Below, in pieces: positions 1 through 9,246 of a DNA stretch of 64,000 nt. How positions within the stretch are numbered: the first letter of the stretch is position 1; every line of letters begins with the position of its first letter. The notes beneath the pieces are model-generated. The model was not told where the DNA came from. It ran no database searches and saw only the letters and a program-made list of their open reading frames with translations. The DNA lies in the NCBI GenBank assembly GCA_000507305.1, contig DF239840.1, positions 1 to 64,000 on the forward strand. The letters run 5' to 3'. The stretch comes from Breviolum minutum Mf 1.05b.01 (taxonomy: Eukaryota > Sar > Dinophyceae > Suessiales > Symbiodiniaceae). A program made the translations under genes and the position numbers.

Positions 1-170
1 AAATACTCCACCACTATTCCCACCTAAGAGGCAAGATGACCTTTTCCTTTATGCCCGATGGGTTCGACTGACCTACAAAACCTTCACTTGCTACGATTGA
101 AAATTGTTGCAGGAGGGGAAACTCGAATCCACAAACTTATAGCACCTGGAAAGTAGATCGATGGCGATCG

Positions 171-252
171 CCACTCCCATGCTTTATCATGCTTTGGTTT
201 ATCATTTTGCCCCTTCCAAATCACCACCGAACTTGGGAGTGGCGATCGCCAA
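171..252. repeat. Family L inverted-repeat element
   Basis: The ends are an inverted repeat built on tggcgatcgccactccca. A diverged copy lies at 61870-61950 in the same orientation. The element lies outside any exon I can support. Confidence 0.7.
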
Positions 253-290
253 ACACTTTCACTTCAACTGTTGCCTCCCAGAAAGGTGGA

Positions 291-361
291 GATGAAGCGT
301 TTGCTGGGTTGGAAATGTCTCAACCAACAGTTCGTGAAACGAGGGATGTAGCGAGAGTGGT
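291..361 (+). CDS. Possible isolated plus-strand exon, unknown
   Basis: After a pyrimidine-rich acceptor (gttgcctcccag) a frame of about 23 codons reads KGGDEAFAGLEMSQPTVRET and on to a GTTGTG donor-like site. Codon choice looks coding, but every well-supported exon nearby is on the minus strand and no partner exon was found, so this may be chance. Confidence 0.25.
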
Positions 362-511
362 TGTGAGGTCGTAAAACCTTTGGCCAAAGACATTTGGTAA
401 ACAAACCAAATACACTTGTAGAGGTATGGCATGTTCAATTTACCTCCACTGCTTGTAAGGACTTATCCATCGCAAACTGCAATTTCGCATGAGCAATGTG
501 GAAGACACCTG

Positions 512-1671
512 TCATGTGATTGATCTGATATCTCCCTTGCTCAATAAAAACACAACTCCTGTGTTTGGATTGTACCTTCTTAACCTCTGGCTTGTGATTC
601 TAGGATGTCCCGTTGGCATTGGCAAGTGGCATTTGGAACTTCCAATATATAATTCCATCATGTATAAGTTAGTTCCAAACCATTACCAAGTTTTGTAGTG
701 AACCGTATATACAATCTTCACCTGTTCTTAAACAGAACAACGAACCCGAAAAAAAAACAAAAGGTTCTTTGGCTGGCATCGTGCAGCCCCGAGGTTTAGG
801 CCACGAAAAATCGGTCGAGCCCTGGATTCGCAACTTTTGGTGAATTTCAGGGTTCGGAGCAAAAGGTGGTACAAAAGGCCTTACTTATCTCACCAAAACC
901 CTTCGAACTCAAAGAGTCAAAATACTTCCATGAGACAACCTGCCACCTCCTCCAAAACCCAAAAAAAACATAGCAAATGACATTTCACAAACACTAAGGT
1001 TTGATCTAATGGAACCGTTGACGCCCAAAAAAAACGTTCCTGACCTGCGCCGTTGATGCCACTGGTTGCTTTGGTACTGTTGCCACCGCAGAAGGAACTC
1101 TTGTCCTACTAATTAGCGATGTGCAAATGTCGATGGAGGAGGGGAAAAAACTCCGGCTTTCAAAACCAAGCCCTTTTGTTTGAACACTATTAAACACTGA
1201 CACCATGTAGCTGGTGTGGAGGTCTTGCGCGCGTGTGTGTGATTTTTCTAATGGATATAATTATATAAAACGAAGTCACCGATGTAGAGATTTCCTATTT
1301 GAGGCGGAGCAATCCGAAAAAAAAGTGGTCCAAACCTTGGAAAATGATGCCCCAGAAAGTCCAGCGGACCATTAATCCCGGGATAGTCTGCCATGGGAAT
1401 TGTTGGTGAAACAAAACCCTTACTAAAATCATAGTCTTTACGTTCAAAAAAAAAGAACATTTGATTTAATAGTTTTTCGGTTTCCAGGGGATGGGTTTCT
1501 CTTTTTAGAAAATATACGCCTTTCGTTCAAATCTGGATGTCCCAACAACGAATGATTCAGTGGCAAAATCCCATAGACGGCGTTTGTGTTCATATTCATG
1601 TTTGAAGCCCTGAGAATATGCAGGGCGTCACCTGTAGATTCCACCCATCCTAAAATGATCCTTAGCAACCT
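512..1671 (-). CDS. 3' end of an unrecognised gene, three exons
   Basis: Three exons join in phase on the minus strand: 1671-1520, 1108-1045 and 586-512, ending in TGA. Exon one (152 nt) follows a tgttgcctgtaag acceptor and ends at AG|GCGTAT, a GC donor. Its two leftover bases are completed by the first base of exon two, which ends at CAG|GTCAGG. Exon three follows cacaagccag and reads RLRRYNPNTGVVFLLSKGD to the stop. The first exon contains GWVESTGDALHILRASN. I recognise no domain. It lies directly downstream of the flavoprotein exons at 1.9-2.6 kb on the same strand and could be their 3' part, but the sequence does not resemble the expected flavoprotein C terminus, and the linking donor is unresolved. 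The intron between 1520 and 1108 holds one further open stretch near 1250-1400 that I could not place. Confidence 0.6.
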
Positions 1672-1731
1672 CTTACAGGCAACATATTGATGATATTTAC
1701 AGATGATAATGATACTGTATGATCTCAAACC

Positions 1732-1852
1732 CTCCCTGAAACTAACAACTCACACCTGAAAATGGATGGTTGGAACTTGGAATACGATCGTTTCCTTGTT
1801 TGGTGCAACCGGCTTATGTTCAGGTGCGTTTTTTTGTTAGTTTTAGGGAGGG
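1732..1852. repeat. Family A inverted-repeat element
   Basis: Ends are ccctccctgaaactaac and its near inverted complement ending ttagttttagggaggg. Inner arms read cacctgaaaatggatgg and the complement. It sits in the intron downstream of the flavoprotein exons. Confidence 0.8.
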
Positions 1853-1914
1853 TAGCGTGCAACCGCTATGATCTCCAACCCCCAAACTCCCATGCAACTG
1901 TCTGGTTTTTTTCA

Positions 1915-2576
1915 CTCCCCCTCCGGTCCAGCAAAATCACACGGCCACCATTCTCCACCACAGTGTTAGCGGCAGACATACCTGGAATTTCAGCTGTTCG
2001 ATGGAAGGTGAAAGGTTGGCGGCTAGTCAACCTTTTTCACGACCCCGAACCCCGTGGACCACCTTGGAGAACATAAGGGGTTTTTTGAATTGCAGGGCTT
2101 GGTTTCCCTTAATAAGGCCGGCCAGTAAAAAAAGCCCTGGGTATGTTCTGGGGGAGGGTGGGTATGTTGTGGGGAAGAATAGCTTGACTAGCCATATAAG
2201 GCGACTTGATGAAAAACCAACCTGGAGGGGGAGGCTGCTGTTGGTGAGTTCTTCCTTGGAAATCATGGGAGAAAACACCCAAAAGTGAGGGTTTTCAGTC
2301 ATATCGACACCAAAAAACATTGAGCCTTGAAAAGGGTGCTACTGTTCATGGAAGAAATCCTGCACCAGTTGAGATTGGTACGTTTTCAAAATCATTTACA
2401 TCCCAATGTTAGATCAGTTAGTTTTTGGAGGGGTGTACCTTCAAATTAGCAGACACACACAACCAAGATTTGTTGGTTGTAGACCCTTGGAGCCTTCAGC
2501 AATCTTCACCGGTTTGAACCCTGCCTCCTAAACCGCCGCCCACGACAATGGCTTGGCTCGTTGGAAAACACGCCAT
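1915..2576 (-). CDS. FAD-binding N terminus of a fumarate-reductase-like flavoprotein
   Basis: Two exons give a dinucleotide-binding Rossmann fold. Exon 2576-2525 begins at an ATG (an internal acceptor just upstream is also possible) and reads MACFPTSQAIVVGGGLG; exon 1981 to about 1917 reads GMSAANTVVENGGRVILLD. Joined, they give VVGGGLGGMSAANTVVENGG, the GxGxxG motif, with an acidic residue at the end of strand two as expected for FAD binding. The SAANTVxExGGRVxLLD wording is typical of soluble fumarate reductase (OSM1-like) flavoproteins, which reduce fumarate with FAD. The intron starts GCAGGG and ends CCAG, so it is GC-AG, and the phase (1 plus 2 bases) fits. It carries a family J element and partial family D copies. 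The next expected motif, GGNSTKA, was not found downstream, so the gene is partial, broken or continues in an unrecognised exon. Confidence 0.8.
2108..2205 (+). repeat. Family J element, copy 1
   Basis: It contains cttaataaggc, a G-rich centre (gggggagggtgggtatgt) and ttgactagccatataa. Related copies lie at 21318, 33318 and 43730, all in this orientation. It lies inside the GC-AG intron of the flavoprotein gene. Confidence 0.6.
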
Positions 2577-2636
2577 TTCTCAGCGCTTCTGCGAAGACAC
2601 AGGAGGAAACATAGCAGGGAAAACATCGAAACAAAC

Positions 2637-2866
2637 CCTCCCTGAAACTTGAAACTAACATACTGTTGATGGCTGAAATCCTGCACCACCAAGGATGATG
2701 ATTATCCCATTATTTAGGGGGTTTTAACCATCCCAGGTGGTGCAGGATTTTGTCCATCAACAGTAGCACCTGAACATAGGCCTTGCCGAAATGAAAGTAG
2801 ACTCCCAACCAATCAATTTTCAGGTGCTATGTTAGTTTCAGGGACGGTAGTTGTACCAAACAAAGG
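2637..2866. repeat. Family A element interrupted by a family D element
   Basis: The outer arms (accctccctgaaac at 2637 and agtttcagggacggta near 2850) are family A. A complete family D element, tactgttgatgg...ccatcaacagta, occupies 2661-2766 inside it. This gives a relative age: D inserted after A. Confidence 0.75.
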
Positions 2867-2899
2867 AGCAGTAGGTGGGGGGGGGTTTGTTTAGCTGCA

Positions 2900-3098
2900 G
2901 TGAAATGTACAGTTGATCCCAATTTTTTGATGGGATGGTATAATTTAACCAATGGGCTTTTTCCTAATATATATGCCTGGATGATAATCCTAGACCCTTC
3001 CAGGAAGAACATGATTCCTTTTTCGCAATCTGGTAAGGAAATTGGATCTTCCAATGGTATGTTAGCAGCCTCCTCAAAACCAAAATGCTGTCTGTAAG
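2900..3098 (-). CDS. Possible exon, strand uncertain
   Basis: On the minus strand an open frame reads EAANIPLEDPISLPDCEKG and continues as a hydrophobic stretch. It follows an acceptor-like ggttttgag. The plus strand also has an open frame with a strong donor, CTG|GTAAGG, near 3033. Neighbouring supported exons are minus, which favours minus. No family recognised. Confidence 0.35.
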
Positions 3099-3155
3099 AA
3101 GTTCCACACACCCCTGGAAGTCCTCAACCTTGGTGACCCCCAATTTTTGAGGGAG

Positions 3156-3213
3156 GTTGGGCCTACGAGCTTCACCATGTTTTTGTTGGGCCTACGAGCT
3201 TCACCATGTTTTG
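3156..3213. repeat. Two-unit 29-bp tandem repeat
   Basis: The 29-bp unit beginning gttgggcctacgagcttc occurs twice in a row with one difference at the end, suggesting a recent duplication. Confidence 0.85.
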
Positions 3214-3240
3214 TTTCAGTACCTCGAAAACAAATTTCCG

Positions 3241-3362
3241 GTTGGTGCTTGAGTTTTGCCACCCCATCTGAAAAATATGCTCCTCCGTCAAAATGTGTGA
3301 TTTTCTTCCCCAATTTTCCGGGGTGAAAATTACAAAACATATGTTGAGTTGCCACCACCTAG
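3241..3362 (+). repeat. Family B element, copy 1
   Basis: It starts gttggtg, has the core ctgaaaaatatgctc...cttcccc, and ends ccaccacctag. See the orientation finding for the family. Confidence 0.75.
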
Positions 3363-3843
3363 AAATTGCTGTTCATGTTCATCAACTTTACCTCCCCCCC
3401 CAAAAAAAAAAACAGCAATCCAGTTGCAGTCCAAAAAAATGGTACTTTTCCTATGTCAACCAAAAACGGAACCCACCATGTCTTTCAATGGCAACCACTT
3501 CCAGGGTCTTAGGTTGTCATGTACATGGGAGCATTAAACCTTTTGAAATATCATCAGGCACCTCAAAATTGGGGGTTTGCAAAAGGGGTGATTTCTGGAG
3601 AAAACAAACTCTTAAGGAACTACTGTAAACAACCCCGGATTCATTTATATAATTCTGTGTCAATTTCAAAGTTTTTCTCCAGGTACCCCAAGAACATGTA
3701 AAGAAATTGCTACCTAAAAAAGGGGAACCATTCTCAATCAAACAAACAGAAATTCATGACATTAAGGCATTTCTTTCTTCCATTTTCTTGCTGGCTTAAC
3801 ACGAATCCACCTACAAATGGCAAGTCATAAAAAACCCGAACTT

Positions 3844-4217
3844 CCATCGAAAAGCCCATCCGGTGGAGTCCTGCCCGTCCCACCTCGTGTCCAAAGGTCC
3901 AACGGTTTGAACTTCAGTCGCAGTTGACACGGAGGTGTCGTGATCTTTGAACAAAATGGCTTCCGGAAAAACAAACACAAATCCAACTCCAACGGTTAAA
4001 CTCTAAGTCTTGGGTCAACCAGCATGGCCCAACTGAATTGGCACATGGTCTTGTGGCATGGTTCGACCTTTTTGGAAAAAACCTAACAGTCTAACGGTCA
4101 GGGTTTTGATGATAGGTGTTGCTTGAGCTTTTTGGGAGGTCCGATCTATTCGCCTGGTCCCAATCCTTGCCAGCGATTGAATTCTTGACTGATCCAGTCG
4201 TCATTTCCATAGCATGT
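3844..4217 (-). CDS. Two phase-matched exons, unrecognised
   Basis: Exon 4217-4154 follows the acceptor tactccctgtaag, reads TCYGNDDWISQEFNRWQGLG, and ends CCAG|GCGAAT, a GC donor. Exon 3960 to about 3844 follows ttttccggaag and reads ILFKDHDTSVSTATEVQTVG, then PLDTRWDGQDSTGWAFRW. The first exon leaves one base and the second supplies two, giving GCC, so the frame runs through. No domain recognised; the aromatic-rich, polar sequence has no obvious membrane segment. They lie upstream of the flavoprotein start on the same strand and could be an N-terminal extension of that gene or the end of the previous one. The 3' donor of the second exon is uncertain. Confidence 0.65.
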
Positions 4218-4243
4218 CTTACAGGGAGTATTGAACCGCAATC

Positions 4244-4365
4244 TGATACACCCCTGAAGATTAACATGTTGCACATAATTCCCTGGAGGTTTGGTTCAAA
4301 TCATGTTCCTTTCAAAATGGGTGATGGCTGTAGGTTCCAGCCGTTAATCTTCCAGGGTGTAGCAT
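4244..4365. repeat. Family A-related element
   Basis: It begins gatacacccctgaagatta and ends gttaatcttccagggtgta, an imperfect inverted repeat. A close relative lies at 53064-53175. Confidence 0.65.
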
Positions 4366-4438
4366 GTTTACCAAAAACGTTTAAAAAACGTGCCTCCAAA
4401 AACCTCGACTTTAAAGACAACCCACGGAGGCTGTTTTT

Positions 4439-4696
4439 TTGTTTTGGTCCCACCCAGCGACTGTACAAGTAGGGGAGTCACTGACAAGAGTGCCGAAAGG
4501 ACCACATTGGACCTGTTCAAAAAATGATGCTACTACAATGTTTTACACACCCCAAGTACATCCCACAAACAAATCATATTGGAATCATGAGGATGACCAA
4601 ACAACACTATCTAAGCTAGTTCGGGACTTGTCTGGCTTTGAAGCCCAAATTCAGATACTGCAACGAGAGCGCCTAGGCTTGAACTCACTTCCATAA
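4439..4696. other. Open stretch with coding-like text on both strands
   Basis: The plus frame contains LVRDLSGFEAQIQILQRER; the minus frame contains ALVAVSEFGLQSQTSPELA followed by TAG. Neither has convincing splice support, so no gene is called. Confidence 0.25.
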
Positions 4697-5044
4697 AGAT
4701 ACTCCCAAGTATAACTTCCTGTTGTCATTTTCTTGTCATGCAAGTTTTCTCTGTACGTATTGGGACATGTGTGCATGTGCATTTCCAAACATGCAATCAA
4801 AACACACAGGTGCAATTCGCAAACAGTGTGCACGTTTGGTTTTAGGCTCTATATTTAGTAAAAACGGAAAAATGGAAAAAAATGGGAATGTCTATATCTG
4901 CAATACATCCATATCTATCATGCTTGCACGCATACTTCAACTGCATAACAAAACTTCCCATGTCTTATCAAGATCGTCCCCCGAAAAAACAACTCATTTG
5001 GGATCATCAAGAGAAAGGTCCAGGTACCGATCTTTGACAAAACA

Positions 5045-5118
5045 CCAGGTGTTTCAACCCATCTGAAAAATATGCGCAGTCGTCAAATTGGATTCATCTT
5101 CCCCAGGGATCGGCATGA
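5045..5118 (+). repeat. Family B element, partial copy 2
   Basis: Only the left and central parts are present: gtgtttcaacccatctgaaa and cttccccagggatcgg. The right end is missing. Confidence 0.6.
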
Positions 5119-5217
5119 AGATATTATATATCTATAGTTGAAACCTGCACACGGCAGGGTTTACCAGCAAGTTTTTCTGAAAAAAAATCTTCATCTTGTC
5201 AGTGTCTCAGCTGAAAC

Positions 5218-5327
5218 CTTGGAACCGGGTTCCATTTTTCAACACAAATCCCGTCTGCTCGCACGGAGCAGGGGTCGGGGCCGGTGGGGCGGAGCTTCCA
5301 CGGGGAGTTGTGGCAGACTTGGCGGAG
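5218..5327 (-). CDS. Proline/alanine-rich exon, unrecognised
   Basis: A 110-nt exon, noticeably more GC-rich than its surroundings. It follows the acceptor cttcgcgatag and ends CCAAG|GTTTCAG, a good GT donor. The protein reads SSAKSATTPRGSSAPPAPTP, then APCEQTGFVLKNGTRFQ. The first half is low-complexity Ser/Pro/Ala, as in linkers or disordered regions; the second half looks like folded protein. No partner exon was assigned: the next supported exon upstream is at 7.8 kb. Confidence 0.65.
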
Positions 5328-5419
5328 CTATCGCGAAGATCCCCGGGCAAAAACAACAAACGGAAATGGTGGAATCCATTCCCCTCTTCGAAGTTTTGCA
5401 CCCCCAAAAAGCCTAAGAT

Positions 5420-7520
5420 GACAATGGAAAAACAAGCATGAATGAATGAAGATGTATTTTCCTATGGAACATATGGTGATTTTCCATGTCGATTTGTTAC
5501 TTGACTGTTACAAAATGTTTTGGGATTCGATTTAAATCCCAGGTGATCCAAATAAAATCCAATTAGCCAGGATTTTTTGTTGACCATGCAACCGTGTCAA
5601 AAAATATCACGATAGAAATGTCCCCAAAACAAAAACGGATGATGATGAACCGAGCTTTTCTTGTGTGAAAAAACGCCTTGATGTTCCTGCCGCTCCAAAA
5701 TTCAAAATTAAAACTGGGCTTGGAAATGCAATAACAACTTGTAACTCAAAAATGAGGAGCCTCACCTCATCTTACCCAATAATCTAATCTGATCCATTCT
5801 ATCGTCAAGCCAATGATGCAGTTCTTTGAAAAAAGGATTCTTGAAAAAGATATCCCCCACTCTATTTGCCGTAGAAGATAAAAAGGTACAACGACTCCAC
5901 AAAAAAAGTGGTTTCAAAAAAACAGGCGAGGGGTCAAGCCTTCTGATTCTGTAGAAGAAATAAAGTAGGATATTCAAAAAAAATCCGAGTTGCCTCTTTT
6001 TTTTCGGCCATCTATAAGGTCCCCGGGATTCCCCGGGCCCCATGTCACCCCGTGCAAAAAAAAACATGGTTACCTATATATGGGGCTACCACCTTCTGAA
6101 GTGGTACATTTCCTTTGTGCCAAGGGGGGCTCCAAGACCTTTCTCCGCCAACTGCAGCCTTGGCCACAACCCTCCCTTTTGGGAATACCCCAACATCTGA
6201 CAGGACAATTCGGAATGCCCATCAGTTGGGTTGCAAAACCACTGGTGTTTTTTTGTTGCTTGGATTCAAGGTTTTTGTTGCTTGGATTCCAGTTCTATAT
6301 AGGTGCCATGATGTTCAAAAGTCATGAGATCGAAACGCATGAGAAATGATTCCTCTAAAATGAAAATTTGTTGATAAGAAACACTCATTTTAAGAAAACA
6401 ATCAACAAAACTCCTATAGTTGGATGTCCCAAGAAGTTACCAAAAGGTTAACAAGTGGGTTAAAACCTACAATATATTCCATTTATATTGGGGTTATAAC
6501 CCACTTGGAAGCATGTTTCTAATTTCCTGGGATATCCAACAAGGGAGTTTTGCGAAAATCAAGCCTGGCCACAATCCAGGTCCGGTGAAGGTTCCGGGTG
6601 ATCATCCCTCCATGGTTTCTACGCAAAACTCCACATCGGAAAAAACGGATTCTTGAGGCTCTGAAATGGTGTCGACTTTCATTGAAAACCACCGTGGTTT
6701 TTTGAAGTTTCGAAAGGTATCGATACCTCCATGAGCAGAACGCTCCTCAGAGATTTGTGTTCCTCTGCGCATGGTTAGTATCGCCCAATTTCACGACGAC
6801 AGCAGCCGTCAAAACGTAGCTGTTGGCTGGCTGAGCTTCTTTCTTCAGGGGGGGATGTGGATTGAAAAAACATGCGATTTTTACGCCACGCACACAGCGC
6901 GGAAGATGTGCGAATTGATAATTTGATCATGTTTAGTATTGGTACGACCTTGGAAATTCTGGACCTGAAAAAACACCGGACCTGTCAGGTCCATCCTACG
7001 TATGATTGGAAAATCTCTGGGCCTTTTTGTTTCAAGCATCGGATCCATTGTCGAGAACCTACTGTAATTTGGGTCAACATACCAAATGTGATGAAGGCAT
7101 ATGAAGGCAGCAAAGTGAGTTTGGCCGCAAAAAAAAAAGGTGCAACGTCGTGAAATGACACGCTGTTTTTTGAAAATTCTGCAGCCACCTGGAAGGTATG
7201 AATCCGGTACTAAATAGTGAAATAAATATGGATTAACTGTCTATTACACCCCTGGAAATCTAACATAGATACCCAAAAATGATGGTTTGGAAAATGTATC
7301 TCCTTTCAAACATGCCTATTTTGGGTATCTATGTTGGATTTCAGGGGGGTAACTGAAACAGGATCTCTTCCATCAACAGCATCGGAGGGCAATTTTTGCT
7401 TTGTTCCTTAGTCTACATGGTTGTACTTTGTTATTGCTAGCTATCACATTTTCCTGGCAGTTGACATGGGAAGGTATTTTTCATGTAGGAAGCACTACAA
7501 GAGGAATTCCTACAATCCGG
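5420..7520. other. No supported gene
   Basis: This is mostly intron-like AT-rich sequence. A weak minus-strand candidate near 7030-7080 (GSRQWIRCLKQKG after an acag acceptor) has no clear donor. A family A-like inverted repeat spans about 7244-7355 (cccctggaaatctaacatag and complement). Confidence 0.4.
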
Positions 7521-7524
7521 TCTA

Positions 7525-7628
7525 GTTGATGGTTTCAACCCCTTTGAAAAAATATGACTGTAGTCAAAATGGGGAATCTTCCTCAAATAATAGGGGTGGT
7601 GAAAATAAACAGTGAAACCACCACCCAG
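7525..7628 (+). repeat. Family B element, copy 3
   Basis: Starts gttgatggtttcaacccc and ends gaaaccaccacccag. Both flanks are coding-like. Confidence 0.8.
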
Positions 7629-7757
7629 GGACCTTCCATCTTACACAGAATATATGGACAAAACCATGCCCCGTTTGTTCGCTCAAGCCAGTTTCCATTG
7701 CTTGTCCTTTTGGACGAAGACATCCGGGTGCTTCAGAAGCATATTGACCATACTTGC

Positions 7758-7818
7758 CTCCGAAGAAACCGGGTTTCTCGGAGAAAAAATCGTCAGCCTG
7801 TTAAGTGGGACAACCTTG
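7758..7818 (-). CDS. Short exon with a strong GC donor
   Basis: It follows catcaaatcccag, reads KVVPLNRLTIFSPRNPVSSE and ends GGAG|GCAAGT. GCAAGT is the consensus form of a GC donor. The other two minus frames are closed. The frame stays open past this donor, so a longer exon is possible. The reverse strand is also open here, which lowers confidence. Confidence 0.5.
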
Positions 7819-8207
7819 CTGGGATTTGATGAAACATGGTTTTTTTCTGGAAAACCAACATGACCATGGAAACCCCCTGCAAAATGGATGGTCGGAAGAT
7901 GAAATCTCTTTTTGGGCGAACTGTTAGTTTTAGGAAATGTAAATTAAATGTTTATCACATGTTTGAGACTCACCCATACAAACGGACCATGTGTCCTGCA
8001 AAAAACTTCAATCTCGAGAACTATTAAAACAATAAGATCTGACAAAAATGTCGAAGACCGGAAGAAACATACTCATCCAACACAAGTTTATGTACTGACT
8101 TCCATGTACATACAACTTATCAACTTAATATAAACCCATCTGGGAATACATGAAAGACATGGAAAAAAATCACACCTAATTCGACTAGGTCATATAAAAA
8201 GAAGGAC

Positions 8208-8316
8208 CTGCACGAGGAAGATTGGTTTTTCATGACCCGTCCAATTTGATAAAATAAATCATCGACCTCCCGGAATCTGTTCTGACCGAAGGAGCCGAAG
8301 GAGACTTCCACGATCT
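8208..8316 (-). CDS. Well-defined internal exon, unrecognised
   Basis: The acceptor is ccatctttcttcag and the donor GTGCAG|GTCCTTC. Only one frame is open: IVEVSFGSFGQNRFREVDDL, then FYQIGRVMKNQSSSC. The start needs one base from the previous exon and two bases are left at the end. The upstream intron holds a complete family A element (8335-8450) that ends just before the acceptor tract. Confidence 0.75.
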
Positions 8317-8334
8317 CTGAAGAAAGATGGTATA

Positions 8335-8450
8335 GACCCTCCCTGAAACTAACAGCAAACGCCCCTGAAACTAGGCCGGGCCCCAAACGGAAACGATCGT
8401 CTTCCAAGCATCCATTTTCAGGTGCGAACTGTTAGTTTCAGGGAGTGTAT
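8335..8450. repeat. Family A inverted-repeat element
   Basis: Arms ccctccctgaaactaacag and ctgttagtttcagggag, with inner arms around cattttcaggtgcg. Confidence 0.85.
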
Positions 8451-8899
8451 TATACCTATAGATTGGGCTCTGGTTAAACACTGGTTCACAATGGATAGTG
8501 AAGGTTAACAGGGTTCTCTTGATGAACACGAAAAGAGTATTTACCCACTAACCAGAGTTTTGGCAATCCCTAGATAATCACTAATATACAGATTCTCCAT
8601 AACAGTCCAGGTGCATCCTAAAAGTCCTACTCTGTATAGCTGTATCCCAGTCCTACGTGGCAGCAACCGCGACCACATTCACAATTTTCCGACTTTTCTC
8701 TGGAGAAAACTTGAACTTAACAAAATCTTAACAAATATGTTAACAAACAATTTGACTCGGCACCTAGGACAGGAAGGGGGATACATAGATAACATAGCCA
8801 TTCAATAATGTCTCACTTCTCTTGGTTTCGGGAAAATTCATCTTTAACATTGCGGGGGTTTCCTCCTTCGTTTCGGGGGAAGAAACCTTTCCACCTCAC

Positions 8900-8967
8900 C
8901 TCTTCATCCTCCTTCCAGAGGTGTTCGGTGCACAAGAGTTTCCACACTGCCTCACGCACCACGAGAA
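8900..8967 (-). CDS. Internal exon, unrecognised helical segment
   Basis: The acceptor is tactgtacatctggcag and the donor GAAGAG|GTGAGG. The only open frame reads LVVREAVWKLLCTEHLWKED, an amphipathic helix-like stretch rich in Trp, Leu and Glu. Its phase does not fit the basic-tail gene upstream (which appears to stop at 9247), so it probably belongs to the next gene. Confidence 0.7.
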
Positions 8968-9246
8968 CTGCCAGATGTACAGTAATTAGATGGCACAGTC
9001 AGTCCCTACATAATGGTTTATTTTTGGACCCTTTACTATTAACCTACCTTTTGGTATCGGCAAGCCATCTATTTTCACCTTAAGGTAAACAAAATGACCC
9101 CCGAAAAGAAGCCAAATATAACACACAAACTTTTATACCTTCGAATGGTGTTATTTACCCCGAAAAGATAAACGATGAAAAACCCCTAAAAAGAAGCCGC
9201 CATCCCCAGGATATGTAAAAGGAAAAGGGTGTTGTTTTTGTGTTGG

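Noticed and set aside
1024..1186. A plus-strand frame LTCAVDATGCFGTVATAEG.
   Set aside because: It is the mirror of a minus-strand exon (1108-1045) that has a consensus donor and an in-phase partner upstream.
7612..7863. A plus-strand frame (LTILASEETGFLGEKIVSLL) right after the family B element.
   Set aside because: All strands are open here. It would make the element a plus-strand intron, but the strong GC donor GCAAGT and neighbouring genes favour minus. Kept as an open question only.
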